A stretch of 64,000 bases of DNA from a virus. Below the pieces are notes generated by a model. It had not been told where the DNA came from and ran no database searches. It saw nothing but the letters and a program-made list of their open reading frames with translations. The stretch is from positions 1 through 64,000 of IMG/VR virus record IMGVR_UViG_3300037468_000262; one strand, written 5' to 3'. This document shows, piece by piece, positions 48,669 to 56,425 of the stretch; position 1 is the first letter of the stretch, and every line of letters starts with the position of its first letter. Position numbers and translations under genes: made by a program.

Positions 48669-48880
48669 TTGCAACATTTCTTTTTCTCATGGTGTACACA
48701 AGCATTGTCGGTGCCACCGGATTCTTGATAGGGAGAGTATTATACCTTAATGAAAAACAACTCCGAAATTTTCAGACTCGGCTCAGGACACACCCTGATG
48801 AAGGTTTTGCAGAAGACGCAGAGAATTTGCGTAGGGGTTGGGAGAGAGTTCTAGGGAATGTTAAGCAGCAAGGGAAATGA
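48665..48880 (+). CDS. Membrane-anchored protein, 71 aa
   Basis: One N-terminal membrane helix (ATFLFLMVYTSIVGATGFLI), then a charged tail. Coupled on both sides. Confidence 0.55.
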   Translation: MIATFLFLMVYTSIVGATGFLIGRVLYLNEKQLRNFQTRLRTHPDEGFAEDAENLRRGWERVLGNVKQQGK

Positions 48881-49377
48881 TTGAGAAGATTTGCCTCAAG
48901 TGCCGTAACGTCGCTTCCGGAGCCGAAAACAGAACGTGTTGTGGCAAATCGGTTGCGTTCGACCCCTGTGAACACGGTAAACTCTTAATCTCCGGGGCAA
49001 ACTCTTGGAATATGGTTATCAGCAGGTGGGGTGACCACCCCACTTTTGAAGCCGTCAGCGAAGACATGCTACGGGGGAATAGTGCAAGTGCTCCAGGCCA
49101 TTTGAACGAGTTTATTCGGCGTCTTCTGAGCTATAAAGAAGCATTGCTAGAGCCGAGACCTATCAAGACAGAAGGGTTGCCGTACCCTGAAGATTGCCAC
49201 CCCGAGGGTGGCTGGGCCTGGTTTGCAACTTTCGGATGTGACTGGACACAGGACACCCCTCCCGAAGACATCTCTCTTGATAAAAGATGGAACGTTGACC
49301 CTGACACAGGAATGTTCAGATACAGCCATTGGCTCCCTTACTGGGCCATTCCATCAACTGATACTTTATTAACATGA
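48877..49377 (+). CDS. Hypothetical protein with Cys cluster, 166 aa
   Basis: CLKCRNVASGAENRTCCGKS and CEHGK give a possible zinc site at residues 6-36. The C-terminal half is Trp/Pro-rich with SHWLPYWAIP, recalling the end of 47651-48280. Confidence 0.6.
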   Translation: MIEKICLKCRNVASGAENRTCCGKSVAFDPCEHGKLLISGANSWNMVISRWGDHPTFEAVSEDMLRGNSASAPGHLNEFIRRLLSYKEALLEPRPIKTEGLPYPEDCHPEGGWAWFATFGCDWTQDTPPEDISLDKRWNVDPDTGMFRYSHWLPYWAIPSTDTLLT

Positions 49378-49601
49378 GCAAAAGTTGCGGATCCTGCGTC
49401 TACTATATTAAGTGGAAAAAAGATTCCCTTGTCAAAAAAGACGGTGGCAAAGGTGGGGAGCTAGCGTCCGGATTATGCGAGTTTTTAGATCGCAGAACCA
49501 AGCCAGATTGGGGCCACTCCTGTCTTCACTGGACCGGCAAACGCTACGACCGAAACTTGCAAAAACAACTAACCAACAACGAAGTAGACAACGAAGACTA
49601 A
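49374..49601 (+). CDS. Small Cys-containing protein, 75 aa
   Basis: SCGSCVYYIKWKKD, then LCEFLDRRTKPDWGHSCLHW, is a common phage pattern with four cysteines, probably one metal site. Confidence 0.6.
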   Translation: MSKSCGSCVYYIKWKKDSLVKKDGGKGGELASGLCEFLDRRTKPDWGHSCLHWTGKRYDRNLQKQLTNNEVDNED

Positions 49602-49616
49602 ACAAATGACCTTAAC

Positions 49617-49832
49617 ATGGCCTTAACACAACCTTCATACATCCGCTGCATACGGCACACTAACGCAAACCTTTCGAAGCTGTCATGGTGTGGTCTTCCC
49701 TTAAGTAACTTTGACCTTCCTTTTGTAGACATTGACCATGCCGCCTATACTGTTAGGGACGAAGGTCGCATTGTTCCCTGCCCAGATTGCATCAATGTGA
49801 TTACCTCACTATTTGACCCGAAAGCAAAATGA
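49617..49832 (+). CDS. Hypothetical protein, 71 aa
   Basis: IRCIRHTNANLSKLSWCGLP and GRIVPCPDCINVITSLF; the Cys/His set could bind zinc. Coupled to the next gene. Confidence 0.5.
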   Translation: MALTQPSYIRCIRHTNANLSKLSWCGLPLSNFDLPFVDIDHAAYTVRDEGRIVPCPDCINVITSLFDPKAK

Positions 49833-50095
49833 CTGAACTCGACAAAATTCAGTTGGATGGGACATTCACAAAAGAACAACTTTTAGAGCTGGCCTTTGCT
49901 ATGGACGGTCAAAGTTGGGATCCTAGGCCCCATGGCATTTCCTACTCTGTAGACCCTACTCAATTCGAACATCCAGGTGGTCCCCCCGTGGTTTACACCG
50001 AGGAAATGGCTGCAGAAGACGATAAATTACTGGAAGATCTGGGTTCTGAAGGTCCACTATCCGAATTCGGTCCAGACGATATGCCCTTAGGGTAG
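49829..50095 (+). CDS. Hypothetical acidic protein, 88 aa
   Basis: Strongly acidic with a Pro-rich middle and a DDMPLG end. Unknown. Confidence 0.5.
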   Translation: MTELDKIQLDGTFTKEQLLELAFAMDGQSWDPRPHGISYSVDPTQFEHPGGPPVVYTEEMAAEDDKLLEDLGSEGPLSEFGPDDMPLG

Positions 50096-50127
50096 TTATA
50101 GTCCACATTATCCTCACAAACCCCGCA

Positions 50128-50382
50128 ATGACTGACACAGAAAGAGCCTCAAAATTGTTGCAATTGCTAGAAGCAATGGACCCAGACATAGATTGGGCAT
50201 CCGTACCTGAACTCACCCCAGAGCAAACACAACTTGTGACCGTATTAATCGAACAGCAAGTGGCATATGCTATGGACGAAGGAATGGCCCTTGCGGTTGA
50301 ACTAATCCGTTTGAGCCCTCCGCATCTTTCCAAAGATGAAATTGCCGATCTGATTGAAAGTAGTATGCAGGACTCCAAATGA
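50128..50382 (+). CDS. Hypothetical acidic helical protein, 84 aa
   Basis: TERASKLLQLLEAMDPDIDW and LVTVLIEQQVAYAMDEGMAL. Stop overlaps the next ATG. Confidence 0.5.
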   Translation: MTDTERASKLLQLLEAMDPDIDWASVPELTPEQTQLVTVLIEQQVAYAMDEGMALAVELIRLSPPHLSKDEIADLIESSMQDSK

Positions 50383-50513
50383 CTGACAAGCAGCTCTACA
50401 CTCTTTGTGGCACGATCTCATTGGCCGGGTCGTTCATCGCAAATTCCCCGTTACTTGGCATCATGGCGGTTATCTGGTTCGTTAGTGCGGTTGCCGAAAA
50501 GCGAGGCCCATGA
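50379..50513 (+). CDS. Small membrane protein, 44 aa
   Basis: Two short hydrophobic segments (TLCGTISLAGSFIA and LLGIMAVIWFVSAVA) ending EKRGP. Coupled start. Confidence 0.5.
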   Translation: MTDKQLYTLCGTISLAGSFIANSPLLGIMAVIWFVSAVAEKRGP

Positions 50514-50562
50514 CTGACTCTTTGACTTAAGCAATCTACTCCTCACAACCCACCCACCAACA

Positions 50563-50964
50563 ATGACAGAACTCACAAAAGCAGACACTTTTCAACAGCG
50601 AATGTTTGAACGCATTCGTGAATCGATGGGAGAGCTTCTTTCAGAAGACGACTTGAAAGAACTCCTGGAAAGAACTATCGAAAAGTCGTTTTTCGAAGAA
50701 CGAATTGTCCAATCTTCGAGTTATTACAGTAGCGCTCAAAAGAAACCGTCCCTATTCCAAGAACTTGTAACCGAACAAGTCCAACCCATGGTGGAAAAAG
50801 CGATCACCGTTTGGCTACAAGACAATTCAGAACAAGTCACCTCTACAATCGATGCCGTATTAAAAGATGGCCTACTGAGTGCTCTGTCAAAAGCCATCGA
50901 TTACAAAATGCAAATTCCTGTCTTAAACCTCAGGACGGAAATTTCAAACAAACTCCTTTCTTAA
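50563..50964 (+). CDS. Hypothetical helical protein, 133 aa
   Basis: Amphipathic helices (ERIRESMGELLSEDDLKELL, EQVQPMVEKAITVWLQDNSE). Unknown. Confidence 0.6.
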   Translation: MTELTKADTFQQRMFERIRESMGELLSEDDLKELLERTIEKSFFEERIVQSSSYYSSAQKKPSLFQELVTEQVQPMVEKAITVWLQDNSEQVTSTIDAVLKDGLLSALSKAIDYKMQIPVLNLRTEISNKLLS

Positions 50965-50992
50965 CCTTACAATTCCCATTTAGCTGAGTACC

Positions 50993-51316
50993 GTGAATAG
51001 AGACCCCGTAGTAATGACGAAACTCGTCTTCAATTCCCCCTACAAAACACGAATAGTCGCATACAACAACAAAAATAGACAACAAGTTGCAGTAATTACT
51101 GGCAATGCTGCAGAACCCGACGACACGACCCCCTTCATGACCGAATGGTTCTTCAAGGTTTCGGTACCGATTGAGGGTATGAATGGGTGGACAATCGAGT
51201 GCAATAACTGGCCGGGAATTTTAGCAGTCGCAACTCGGGAATGTTCCCGCCTTGGAAAATTAAGAAACCGCTTGGTTACAATCCCGATTGCCTTCTTAAG
51301 GGGCAACCTAAGCTAA
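50993..51316 (+). CDS. Hypothetical protein, 107 aa
   Basis: GTG start at 50993; beta-rich with KTRIVAYNNKNRQQVAVITG. Unknown. Confidence 0.5.
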   Translation: MNRDPVVMTKLVFNSPYKTRIVAYNNKNRQQVAVITGNAAEPDDTTPFMTEWFFKVSVPIEGMNGWTIECNNWPGILAVATRECSRLGKLRNRLVTIPIAFLRGNLS

Positions 51317-51349
51317 ACTGAAAATTCACACAAACGCTGGTAAAAAGAA

Positions 51350-51760
51350 ATGGGAACACGAGCAGACTTTTACGTTAGAAACGGAGACCAAGGGGAATGG
51401 CTTGGATCAATTGCATGGGATGGTTATGAGTGGGAAGAAGGGAATTTTCCACTAACCGAAGCCAAAACTCCCGAAGACTTCCGAGCAGCCGTTCAAGACA
51501 TTGCGAATGACCGCCAAGACTTCACCGACCCGAGCGAAGGGTGGCCTTGGCCATGGGATAACAGCCTAACTACTGACTACAGATACGTCTTCAATGAAGG
51601 GCTGGTAGAGGTTTATCGCTTCGGTCGCAAAAAACTTTCAGTCGATGGTGAAGAGGTGAATTATGCAGTCAACAAAGAAGAGTGGTTTCCCGATATGACC
51701 TCCATACAAAATGTCACTTTAGGGCCTCGGAGCGGGGTCATGCTATTTCACAGTGTGTGA
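51350..51760 (+). CDS. Widespread phage protein, MGTRADFYV family, 136 aa
   Basis: MGTRADFYVRNGDQGEWLGS, IAWDGYEW and WPWPWDNS are highly typical of a small family found in many phages and plasmids. Function unknown. Confidence 0.75.
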   Translation: MGTRADFYVRNGDQGEWLGSIAWDGYEWEEGNFPLTEAKTPEDFRAAVQDIANDRQDFTDPSEGWPWPWDNSLTTDYRYVFNEGLVEVYRFGRKKLSVDGEEVNYAVNKEEWFPDMTSIQNVTLGPRSGVMLFHSV

Positions 51761-51826
51761 GGACGGGAGCCGAATTTATAAGGTTCACACCACTGCCAAC
51801 CCGATACAAGCATTGAAACTAACGGA

Positions 51827-52339
51827 ATGATTATCTTTCTGCCAACATTTATACTCCTAACCATTGCGGCATTCTCTATAAACAGAGCAATCCAAAAGAC
51901 ACCTAAAGTACAACCCAAAGAGGGCACTGTTGAGGACCCGAAATCCCCAACCCTGCACCAAGACCTCATTCAACTTAGTCGCATTCGGAACACATACGGT
52001 GAAGCTACTGCTACTCTGGTCTCTAAGCATCATGTAAACAATCGGGGGACTAATACCGCCGAAAAGTCACAAACACTGAGAAACAACCGTACAAGTAATA
52101 ACTACACAAGAGACGAAGATAACAATACTTTCATTTATGATTTGGACTACGCATTAGTCTCGGACTACGACCTTAACTCCAAACACCTTAGTCATTCTGA
52201 TACCGGATCTAACCAAGATCATAGTTGTCATGACTCCGGACACAGCCATAGCAGCCATAACTATGGAAGCAGCCACGATTACGGTGGTCATGATTGCGGG
52301 GGTCACGACTTTGGTGGCTTTGATTGTGGCAGCGATTGA
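51827..52339 (+). CDS. Membrane-anchored protein with His/Gly/Asp-rich tail, 170 aa
   Basis: Residues 1-22 are a membrane helix. The last 50 residues are repeats of HDYGGHD, HDCGGHDFGG and SHSSHNY type, able to bind several metal ions. The middle is Asn/Thr-rich and disordered. Possibly a metal-binding or surface protein; similar tails occur in bacterial TIGR04222-type and zinc-import proteins. Confidence 0.6.
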   Translation: MIIFLPTFILLTIAAFSINRAIQKTPKVQPKEGTVEDPKSPTLHQDLIQLSRIRNTYGEATATLVSKHHVNNRGTNTAEKSQTLRNNRTSNNYTRDEDNNTFIYDLDYALVSDYDLNSKHLSHSDTGSNQDHSCHDSGHSHSSHNYGSSHDYGGHDCGGHDFGGFDCGSD

Positions 52340-52352
52340 CTGACCTCCAGCA

Positions 52353-52420
52353 GGCGGCAAACCGCCCAGAAGCCTTCGGCTTCCCTTATTTCAACTCCGC
52401 AGAAACACTATAATTAGTAC
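52353..52420 (+). promoter_or_regulatory. Stem-promoter module 11
   Basis: GGCGG/CCGCC and GAAGCC-TTC-GGCTTC stems, -35 TTATTT (52386-52391), 17-nt spacer, -10 TATAAT (52409-52414), 6 nt, ATG 52421. Here the +1 ATG opens only a 17-codon frame; the real gene begins at 52449 after GGAGGA. Confidence 0.75.
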
Positions 52421-52448
52421 ATGAACCTAAACCCACGGAGGAATTTTG

Positions 52449-52733
52449 ATGGTAAACGACGAACAACTACTTGAGGATTTCAACAGGGAAATCTACGCTG
52501 AAAATGGAGCTGACCCAGTTACGGTGGAGTACCTTATTAATACTCTTCGTACCATAAGAAAAAATAATAAAGAAGATGGCCCGAAATACAGGTCGGGGTA
52601 TCAGGAGGGTTACGATTTCGGATATAAAATGGGGGTAGAGAAAGCTGAAGCCGATACGATCATGTACGAAGACCTTCGTAAAATGACTATACAGGAACTT
52701 GCTAATTTAATCGGAGATGAAAATGCCTACTGA
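52449..52733 (+). CDS. Hypothetical acidic protein, 94 aa
   Basis: Start ATG 52449 has a strong GGAGGA site 8 nt upstream, rare in this window. YRSGYQEGYDFGYKMGVEKA near the centre is a Gly/Tyr repeat seen in tail-assembly and membrane proteins. Unknown. Confidence 0.6.
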   Translation: MVNDEQLLEDFNREIYAENGADPVTVEYLINTLRTIRKNNKEDGPKYRSGYQEGYDFGYKMGVEKAEADTIMYEDLRKMTIQELANLIGDENAY

Positions 52734-52896
52734 ATCTCTCATAACTTTCAGTCCATTTTCTCAAGCGGTTATGGACTCCCTGAACGAAGGCCACATGAGA
52801 GTTTCAGCTCTGTACCCTGACTTAAAAATTAAGTGTGGGACAAGGGGGCGGTTTACCGCCCAGAATCTTTCGGTTCCCACCCCCTTTTCCAGCTAG
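52723..52896 (+). CDS. Small protein, 57 aa, ending inside a promoter module
   Basis: MPTESLITFSPFSQAVMDSL; overlaps the previous gene by 11 nt. Its last 15 codons are the stem and -35 region of module 12, so its natural end may have been replaced by the module. Confidence 0.4.
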   Translation: MPTESLITFSPFSQAVMDSLNEGHMRVSALYPDLKIKCGTRGRFTAQNLSVPTPFSS

Positions 52897-52918
52897 GCAG
52901 AAACGCTATCATTAGTAT
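52846..52918 (+). promoter_or_regulatory. Stem-promoter module 12 (leaderless)
   Basis: GGGCGGT/ACCGCCC stem (52846-52861), weak -35 CTTTTC (52884-52889), 17-nt spacer ending GGCAGAAACGC, -10 TATCAT (52907-52912), 6 nt, ATG 52919. Confidence 0.75.
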
Positions 52919-53971
52919 ATGAACATGAAACCCACAAAGGCAACAATCCTAACTCTTACGGTTGCAATGCTGGTAACGGCATCTCCTGCTTTTGCCGCGT
53001 CTGCCGGTCGCATCAGTGGTGGCAGTTTCCGTAGCTCCCCTAGTTACAGCCGTCCAAGTTACAGCCGTCCAAGTTACAGCCGCCCCAGCTATAGCCGTCC
53101 CAGCCCTTCTCCGAGCTATAGCTATTCGCCACCGCGAGTGTACACTCCCCTGCCTACCACTAGACCTTCTTACAACCCTCCAAGTCGGTCTAGCACGAAC
53201 ATTATCGTTGTGCCAGACTTGACTCCAAATGTTGCACCGGTTATCCCCTACTCCTCGCCTTCACAGGTAACCGCAGTTAGACAAGAGCCTGCTAATCCCG
53301 CGTTCTTTTTGACGCTGCTTGTTACCATGGGTGTGACTGCTATTGCAGTCTTTCTCTTGTTCGGAGGTTGGGAAGATTTCGTAGGACCCTGGTTAAGCTC
53401 TCAAAAAGAAAAGTTCAAGAAACTAACAGTAGTGCGGCAAAGAGTGGCCCTACTCGCTTCTGCCAAAGATATCCAAACCGATTTGATTCGGATGGCTGAA
53501 CGGGGGAATACAGGTAGTTCCTACGGTCTTGCCAAGATCCTTCAAGAGACGACTCTTGCTCTTCTCCGCCACCCTGACAAAGTCGTGTACGCTTGGAGTG
53601 ACAGCCACACAGTTTCCCCTGGTGGCGCAGAGATCCTCTTTAATCAGTTCTCGATGGAAGATCGTTCCCGAGCGTCTGAAGAAACTTTGACGAATGTGGA
53701 CGGTCGTGTCTCAAAGAGTAAGGAGAAAGCACACGAAAAAACCCAAGGGAACGAATACATCCTTGTAAATGTTCTGGTGGTTACCAATGAGAATCTGAAC
53801 CTGAAGCCATCCGACTCACAAGAAAACCTGAAGTCAAATCTGGTAGCCCTGGGCTCTATTTCTCATGAGGACCTGGTCGCCCTTGAGATTATCTGGCAAC
53901 CGGAAGATGAATACGACGTTCTCTCGAAAGAGGAACTCTTGACCTTGTACCCCGACTTGAACATCCTGTGA
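52919..53971 (+). CDS. DUF1517 family membrane protein, 350 aa
   Basis: A signal peptide (to about ASPAFAAS, residue 28) is followed by five SYSRP tandem repeats and a Pro/Ser-rich stretch. A membrane helix lies at about residues 127-146 (FFLTLLVTMGVTAIAVFLLF). The cytoplasmic domain has LLASAKDIQTDLIRMA, ILQETTLALLRHPDKVVYAW, AEILFNQFSMEDRSRASEET and the YPDLNIL end, the full DUF1517 pattern of cyanobacteria and plastids. It is probably captured from the host. Confidence 0.85.
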   Translation: MNMKPTKATILTLTVAMLVTASPAFAASAGRISGGSFRSSPSYSRPSYSRPSYSRPSYSRPSPSPSYSYSPPRVYTPLPTTRPSYNPPSRSSTNIIVVPDLTPNVAPVIPYSSPSQVTAVRQEPANPAFFLTLLVTMGVTAIAVFLLFGGWEDFVGPWLSSQKEKFKKLTVVRQRVALLASAKDIQTDLIRMAERGNTGSSYGLAKILQETTLALLRHPDKVVYAWSDSHTVSPGGAEILFNQFSMEDRSRASEETLTNVDGRVSKSKEKAHEKTQGNEYILVNVLVVTNENLNLKPSDSQENLKSNLVALGSISHEDLVALEIIWQPEDEYDVLSKEELLTLYPDLNIL

Positions 53972-53978
53972 GAACCAC

Positions 53979-54051
53979 GGGGCGGTTTACCGCCCCACCC
54001 GGTTCGGTTCTCCGACTTGTTTCTACGGGGCAGAAGCGCCAGCATTAGTGC
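53979..54051 (+). promoter_or_regulatory. Stem-promoter module 13 (leaderless)
   Basis: Perfect GGGGCGGT/ACCGCCCC stem (53979-53996), -35 TTGTTT (54017-54022), 17-nt spacer, poor -10 CAGCAT (54040-54045), 6 nt, ATG 54052. Confidence 0.7.
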
Positions 54052-54114
54052 ATGAGTGAGGGTGAAATCATACTTTCAAACAACGGAAGATGGTTTGTTA
54101 CACCTACGTTATAG
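54052..54114 (+). CDS. 20-codon frame at module 13, possible interrupted gene
   Basis: MSEGEIILSNNGRWFVTPTL starts at the predicted +1. The endonuclease ATG begins 13 codons in, so this looks like the stub of a gene cut by insertion of the mobile endonuclease. Confidence 0.35.
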   Translation: MSEGEIILSNNGRWFVTPTL

Positions 54115-54896
54115 TGTTCGAAGACAGTTTCTTTTACATAGGGGTTAGAAAGTGTCCCAAAAACCTCACCCCCTTTACTGACCTGTACTCAGGCTCCCCT
54201 GTGACACACAAGGAAAAGTGGGTGAACACAACTTTCAAAAAGAAAGTTATCAGTATACACGGCACATGGAAAGAAGCCTCTTTCAAGGAAATAGAACTAT
54301 TGAACCACGTTAAATGGAACTCGAACCCTAGATGCCTAAATGAGAATAACGGGGGATGCTTCTCAGAAGAAACATGCTCCAAGGCAGGGAAAATAGGAGG
54401 AAAAACTACTATTGACAAAATGAGAAATGACCCCGATTTCGCTAAGGCTCGTAACAAGAAATTGTCGGAAAGTTTAAAAAGAAGATACAGAGAAAACCCT
54501 GAAGTTTTAGAAAAACAAAGAGTATTGGTTTTGGAAGCTTCAATGAAGTCACTGAAGTCAAGAGAAAGTTTATTAAGAAACAATCCAGATTATTATAAGA
54601 ATAACGGTCTTAAAATTTCTGAGGCTCTGAAGCTGAAAGCATCTGAAGACCCTTCTTTCAGGGAACAGCTGGCTATTAAAGCCAATAAAGCAAGTGAGAC
54701 TTACCGTAAAATGCTTAAAGAGGACCCCGAGTTTAGAGAAAAAGTTAAAGCAGGTAGGGAAAGAGCTGCCCTAAAGATTAAAAATAGTGTTTGGATAACA
54801 AACGGGCAGAAAGACAGAAGAGTAAGTGCAGATCTTCCAATTCCCGACGGATTTAGGAGGGGCAGGTCCAACAACAAGAGAAGGAGTGAACAATGA
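54090..54896 (+). CDS. GIY-YIG-type homing endonuclease, 268 aa
   Basis: CYTYVIVFEDSFFYIGVRKC at residues 3-22 gives a YxY/YIG-like pair and LYSGSP follows; KKKVISIHGTWKEASFKEIE supplies the basic and Glu region. Residues 100-250 are repeated basic helices (RNDPDFAKARNKKLSESLKR, ENPEVLEKQR, EDPEFREKV) that probably wrap DNA. A-rich composition marks it as a mobile gene. Confidence 0.75.
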   Translation: MVCYTYVIVFEDSFFYIGVRKCPKNLTPFTDLYSGSPVTHKEKWVNTTFKKKVISIHGTWKEASFKEIELLNHVKWNSNPRCLNENNGGCFSEETCSKAGKIGGKTTIDKMRNDPDFAKARNKKLSESLKRRYRENPEVLEKQRVLVLEASMKSLKSRESLLRNNPDYYKNNGLKISEALKLKASEDPSFREQLAIKANKASETYRKMLKEDPEFREKVKAGRERAALKIKNSVWITNGQKDRRVSADLPIPDGFRRGRSNNKRRSEQ

Positions 54897-55528
54897 AGAT
54901 AAGATTTATAGGAGACACCCATTGCCATTGGACTACCTACAAAAAACTCATTAAAGAGTGCGACCGCTCCTTGCAAGTTGGGGATTTTGGAGTCGGCTTC
55001 ATAAACCCTTACACCGACAAACCCTACAGCAACCCACCCTATGACCACATGGCCAAAGGCGAGCACTTCTTCATTCGGGGTAACCACGATAATCCCGGTG
55101 TTTGCAAAAGGCACCCCTTCTGGGTGAAAGACGGTGGCTCAGCATTTGGTCGCGATGACATCTTTTGTGTTGGTGGGGCTTTCTCGATTGACAAAGATCG
55201 ACGGACCGAAAACTACGATTGGTGGCATGATGAGGAGTTGTCCTATGGTCAACTTTGCAACATCATGGACACTTACGAGCTTGTGAAACCCAAGATCGTT
55301 GTCACACACGAGTGCCCAGATTCGGTTATTTCTCGAGTTTGTCAAGAAAGGGGCATGCACAAGTATGATATCCCGTCTGTGACTCGTAGATGTTTCGACA
55401 ATATGCTCGAAATCCACAAACCGGATCTCTGGATTCATGGCCACTGGCACCTAAGTGCCTGGACTATCCACAAAGGGGTGCAATTCATAGCCCTAAATGA
55501 GCTGGAATACGTAGACCTCGATGTTTAA
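54893..55528 (+). CDS. Calcineurin-like metallophosphoesterase, 211 aa
   Basis: RFIGDTHCHW (about 4-13), QVGDFG (about 28-33), IRGNHDNPG (about 59-67), VVTHECP (about 134) and WIHGHWH (about 176) are the five metal-site blocks. It hydrolyses phosphomono- or diesters; related phage enzymes act on nucleic-acid ends or cyclic nucleotides. Confidence 0.8.
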   Translation: MKIRFIGDTHCHWTTYKKLIKECDRSLQVGDFGVGFINPYTDKPYSNPPYDHMAKGEHFFIRGNHDNPGVCKRHPFWVKDGGSAFGRDDIFCVGGAFSIDKDRRTENYDWWHDEELSYGQLCNIMDTYELVKPKIVVTHECPDSVISRVCQERGMHKYDIPSVTRRCFDNMLEIHKPDLWIHGHWHLSAWTIHKGVQFIALNELEYVDLDV

Positions 55529-55742
55529 TCTTCCCTGTGAGGACTCCCCGGAATTGCTTCTTGGGGAGTTCGACTTTCAAACGTGTTATTACGAAGTGTG
55601 CTTTGAGACTATAGAGGAGCGGTACGGCTTATTTAATAACAAAATCAGAGAGGTGAATAGGTATTACATTACAGCGAATCGTAAGACTACAGGGCTTAAG
55701 AAAGAAGTCAAGACTTTGAGATTCCATTTTACAGAACTTTAG
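55521..55742 (+). CDS. Hypothetical protein, 73 aa
   Basis: Acidic N-terminus, basic C-terminus with NRKTTGLKKEVKTLRFHF. Overlaps the previous gene by 8 nt. Confidence 0.5.
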   Translation: MFNLPCEDSPELLLGEFDFQTCYYEVCFETIEERYGLFNNKIREVNRYYITANRKTTGLKKEVKTLRFHFTEL

Positions 55743-55753
55743 AGAATGACTAT

Positions 55754-55906
55754 ATGTTTCGAGTGGTGGGTCAATGTAGCGGGATACAAACTGTCTTTTG
55801 GGATAATCCTACAGATCCGATCAATTTGCTGACTTTCTTAAAAGGACGTCTGGACGAAAATTCTCACGAAGACTTCGTAATTTTCAGTTCAAAAGACTTA
55901 GAATAG
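55754..55906 (+). CDS. Small protein, 50 aa
   Basis: MFRVVGQCSGIQTVFWDN, then a helical, acidic end. Fits neatly between its neighbours. Unknown. Confidence 0.5.
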   Translation: MFRVVGQCSGIQTVFWDNPTDPINLLTFLKGRLDENSHEDFVIFSSKDLE

Positions 55907-55909
55907 ACA

Positions 55910-56095
55910 ATGTCATACCCTTCTGTCTTGAAAATTCGCAGGTGTCCCCACTGCAGTACAAATTTGGTAGCAGCCGAAGTGCTTTTGCCTGAAACTTGTG
56001 AACCTGGCGCCTTCCACTCACGCTTACTTGGTATCCTCAACGACGGCGCAGTAACCGGTTGGAAATGCCCCGACTGCGAGCACACTCTCCCTTAG
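55910..56095 (+). CDS. Small zinc-ribbon protein, 61 aa
   Basis: RRCPHCSTNLVAAEV and WKCPDCEHTLP form two CxxC knuckles. Unknown role. Confidence 0.65.
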   Translation: MSYPSVLKIRRCPHCSTNLVAAEVLLPETCEPGAFHSRLLGILNDGAVTGWKCPDCEHTLP

Positions 56096-56099
56096 CCGA

Positions 56100-56145
56100 G
56101 AGACGCTTACCGTCTAAGGCATCGGCTAAACTGGCTGTAGCGTCT
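56100..56145. other. Long-loop inverted repeat
   Basis: GAGACGCT (56100-56107) pairs with AGCGTCTC (56138-56145). The 30-nt loop contains CTAAGGCATCGGCTAAACTG. It may be a terminator stem or an operator; a TAAACT -10-like hexamer lies inside. Confidence 0.35.
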
Positions 56146-56155
56146 CACTCTTAAA

Positions 56156-56425
56156 TTGACCCCTTCTACTCTGGTATGGGTGACATTAATCGCGGTCTTC
56201 ACTTATGCTGCCTCGCGAGACTCTAATGTCATTACATACCTTTTTCTACTGTCCGAGCGGCTACGTTCTTCCGTGCTGGGATCCAAATATTACTTAACCC
56301 AGAACCCAGATCACTTCTGGGTAAGGGGGAGAATCAGTGAAAACGCAGACAAAGACGCTCGCAAACTCTCAAAAGAACTTGGTTTAGACAAAAACAAGGA
56401 CTGGTACGATGACAACGGTAATTAA
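56156..56425 (+). CDS. Membrane-anchored protein, 89 aa
   Basis: TTG start; one or two membrane helices in residues 3-34, then a soluble charged tail (ENADKDARKLSKELGLDKNK). Overlaps the next gene by 17 nt. Confidence 0.5.
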   Translation: MTPSTLVWVTLIAVFTYAASRDSNVITYLFLLSERLRSSVLGSKYYLTQNPDHFWVRGRISENADKDARKLSKELGLDKNKDWYDDNGN

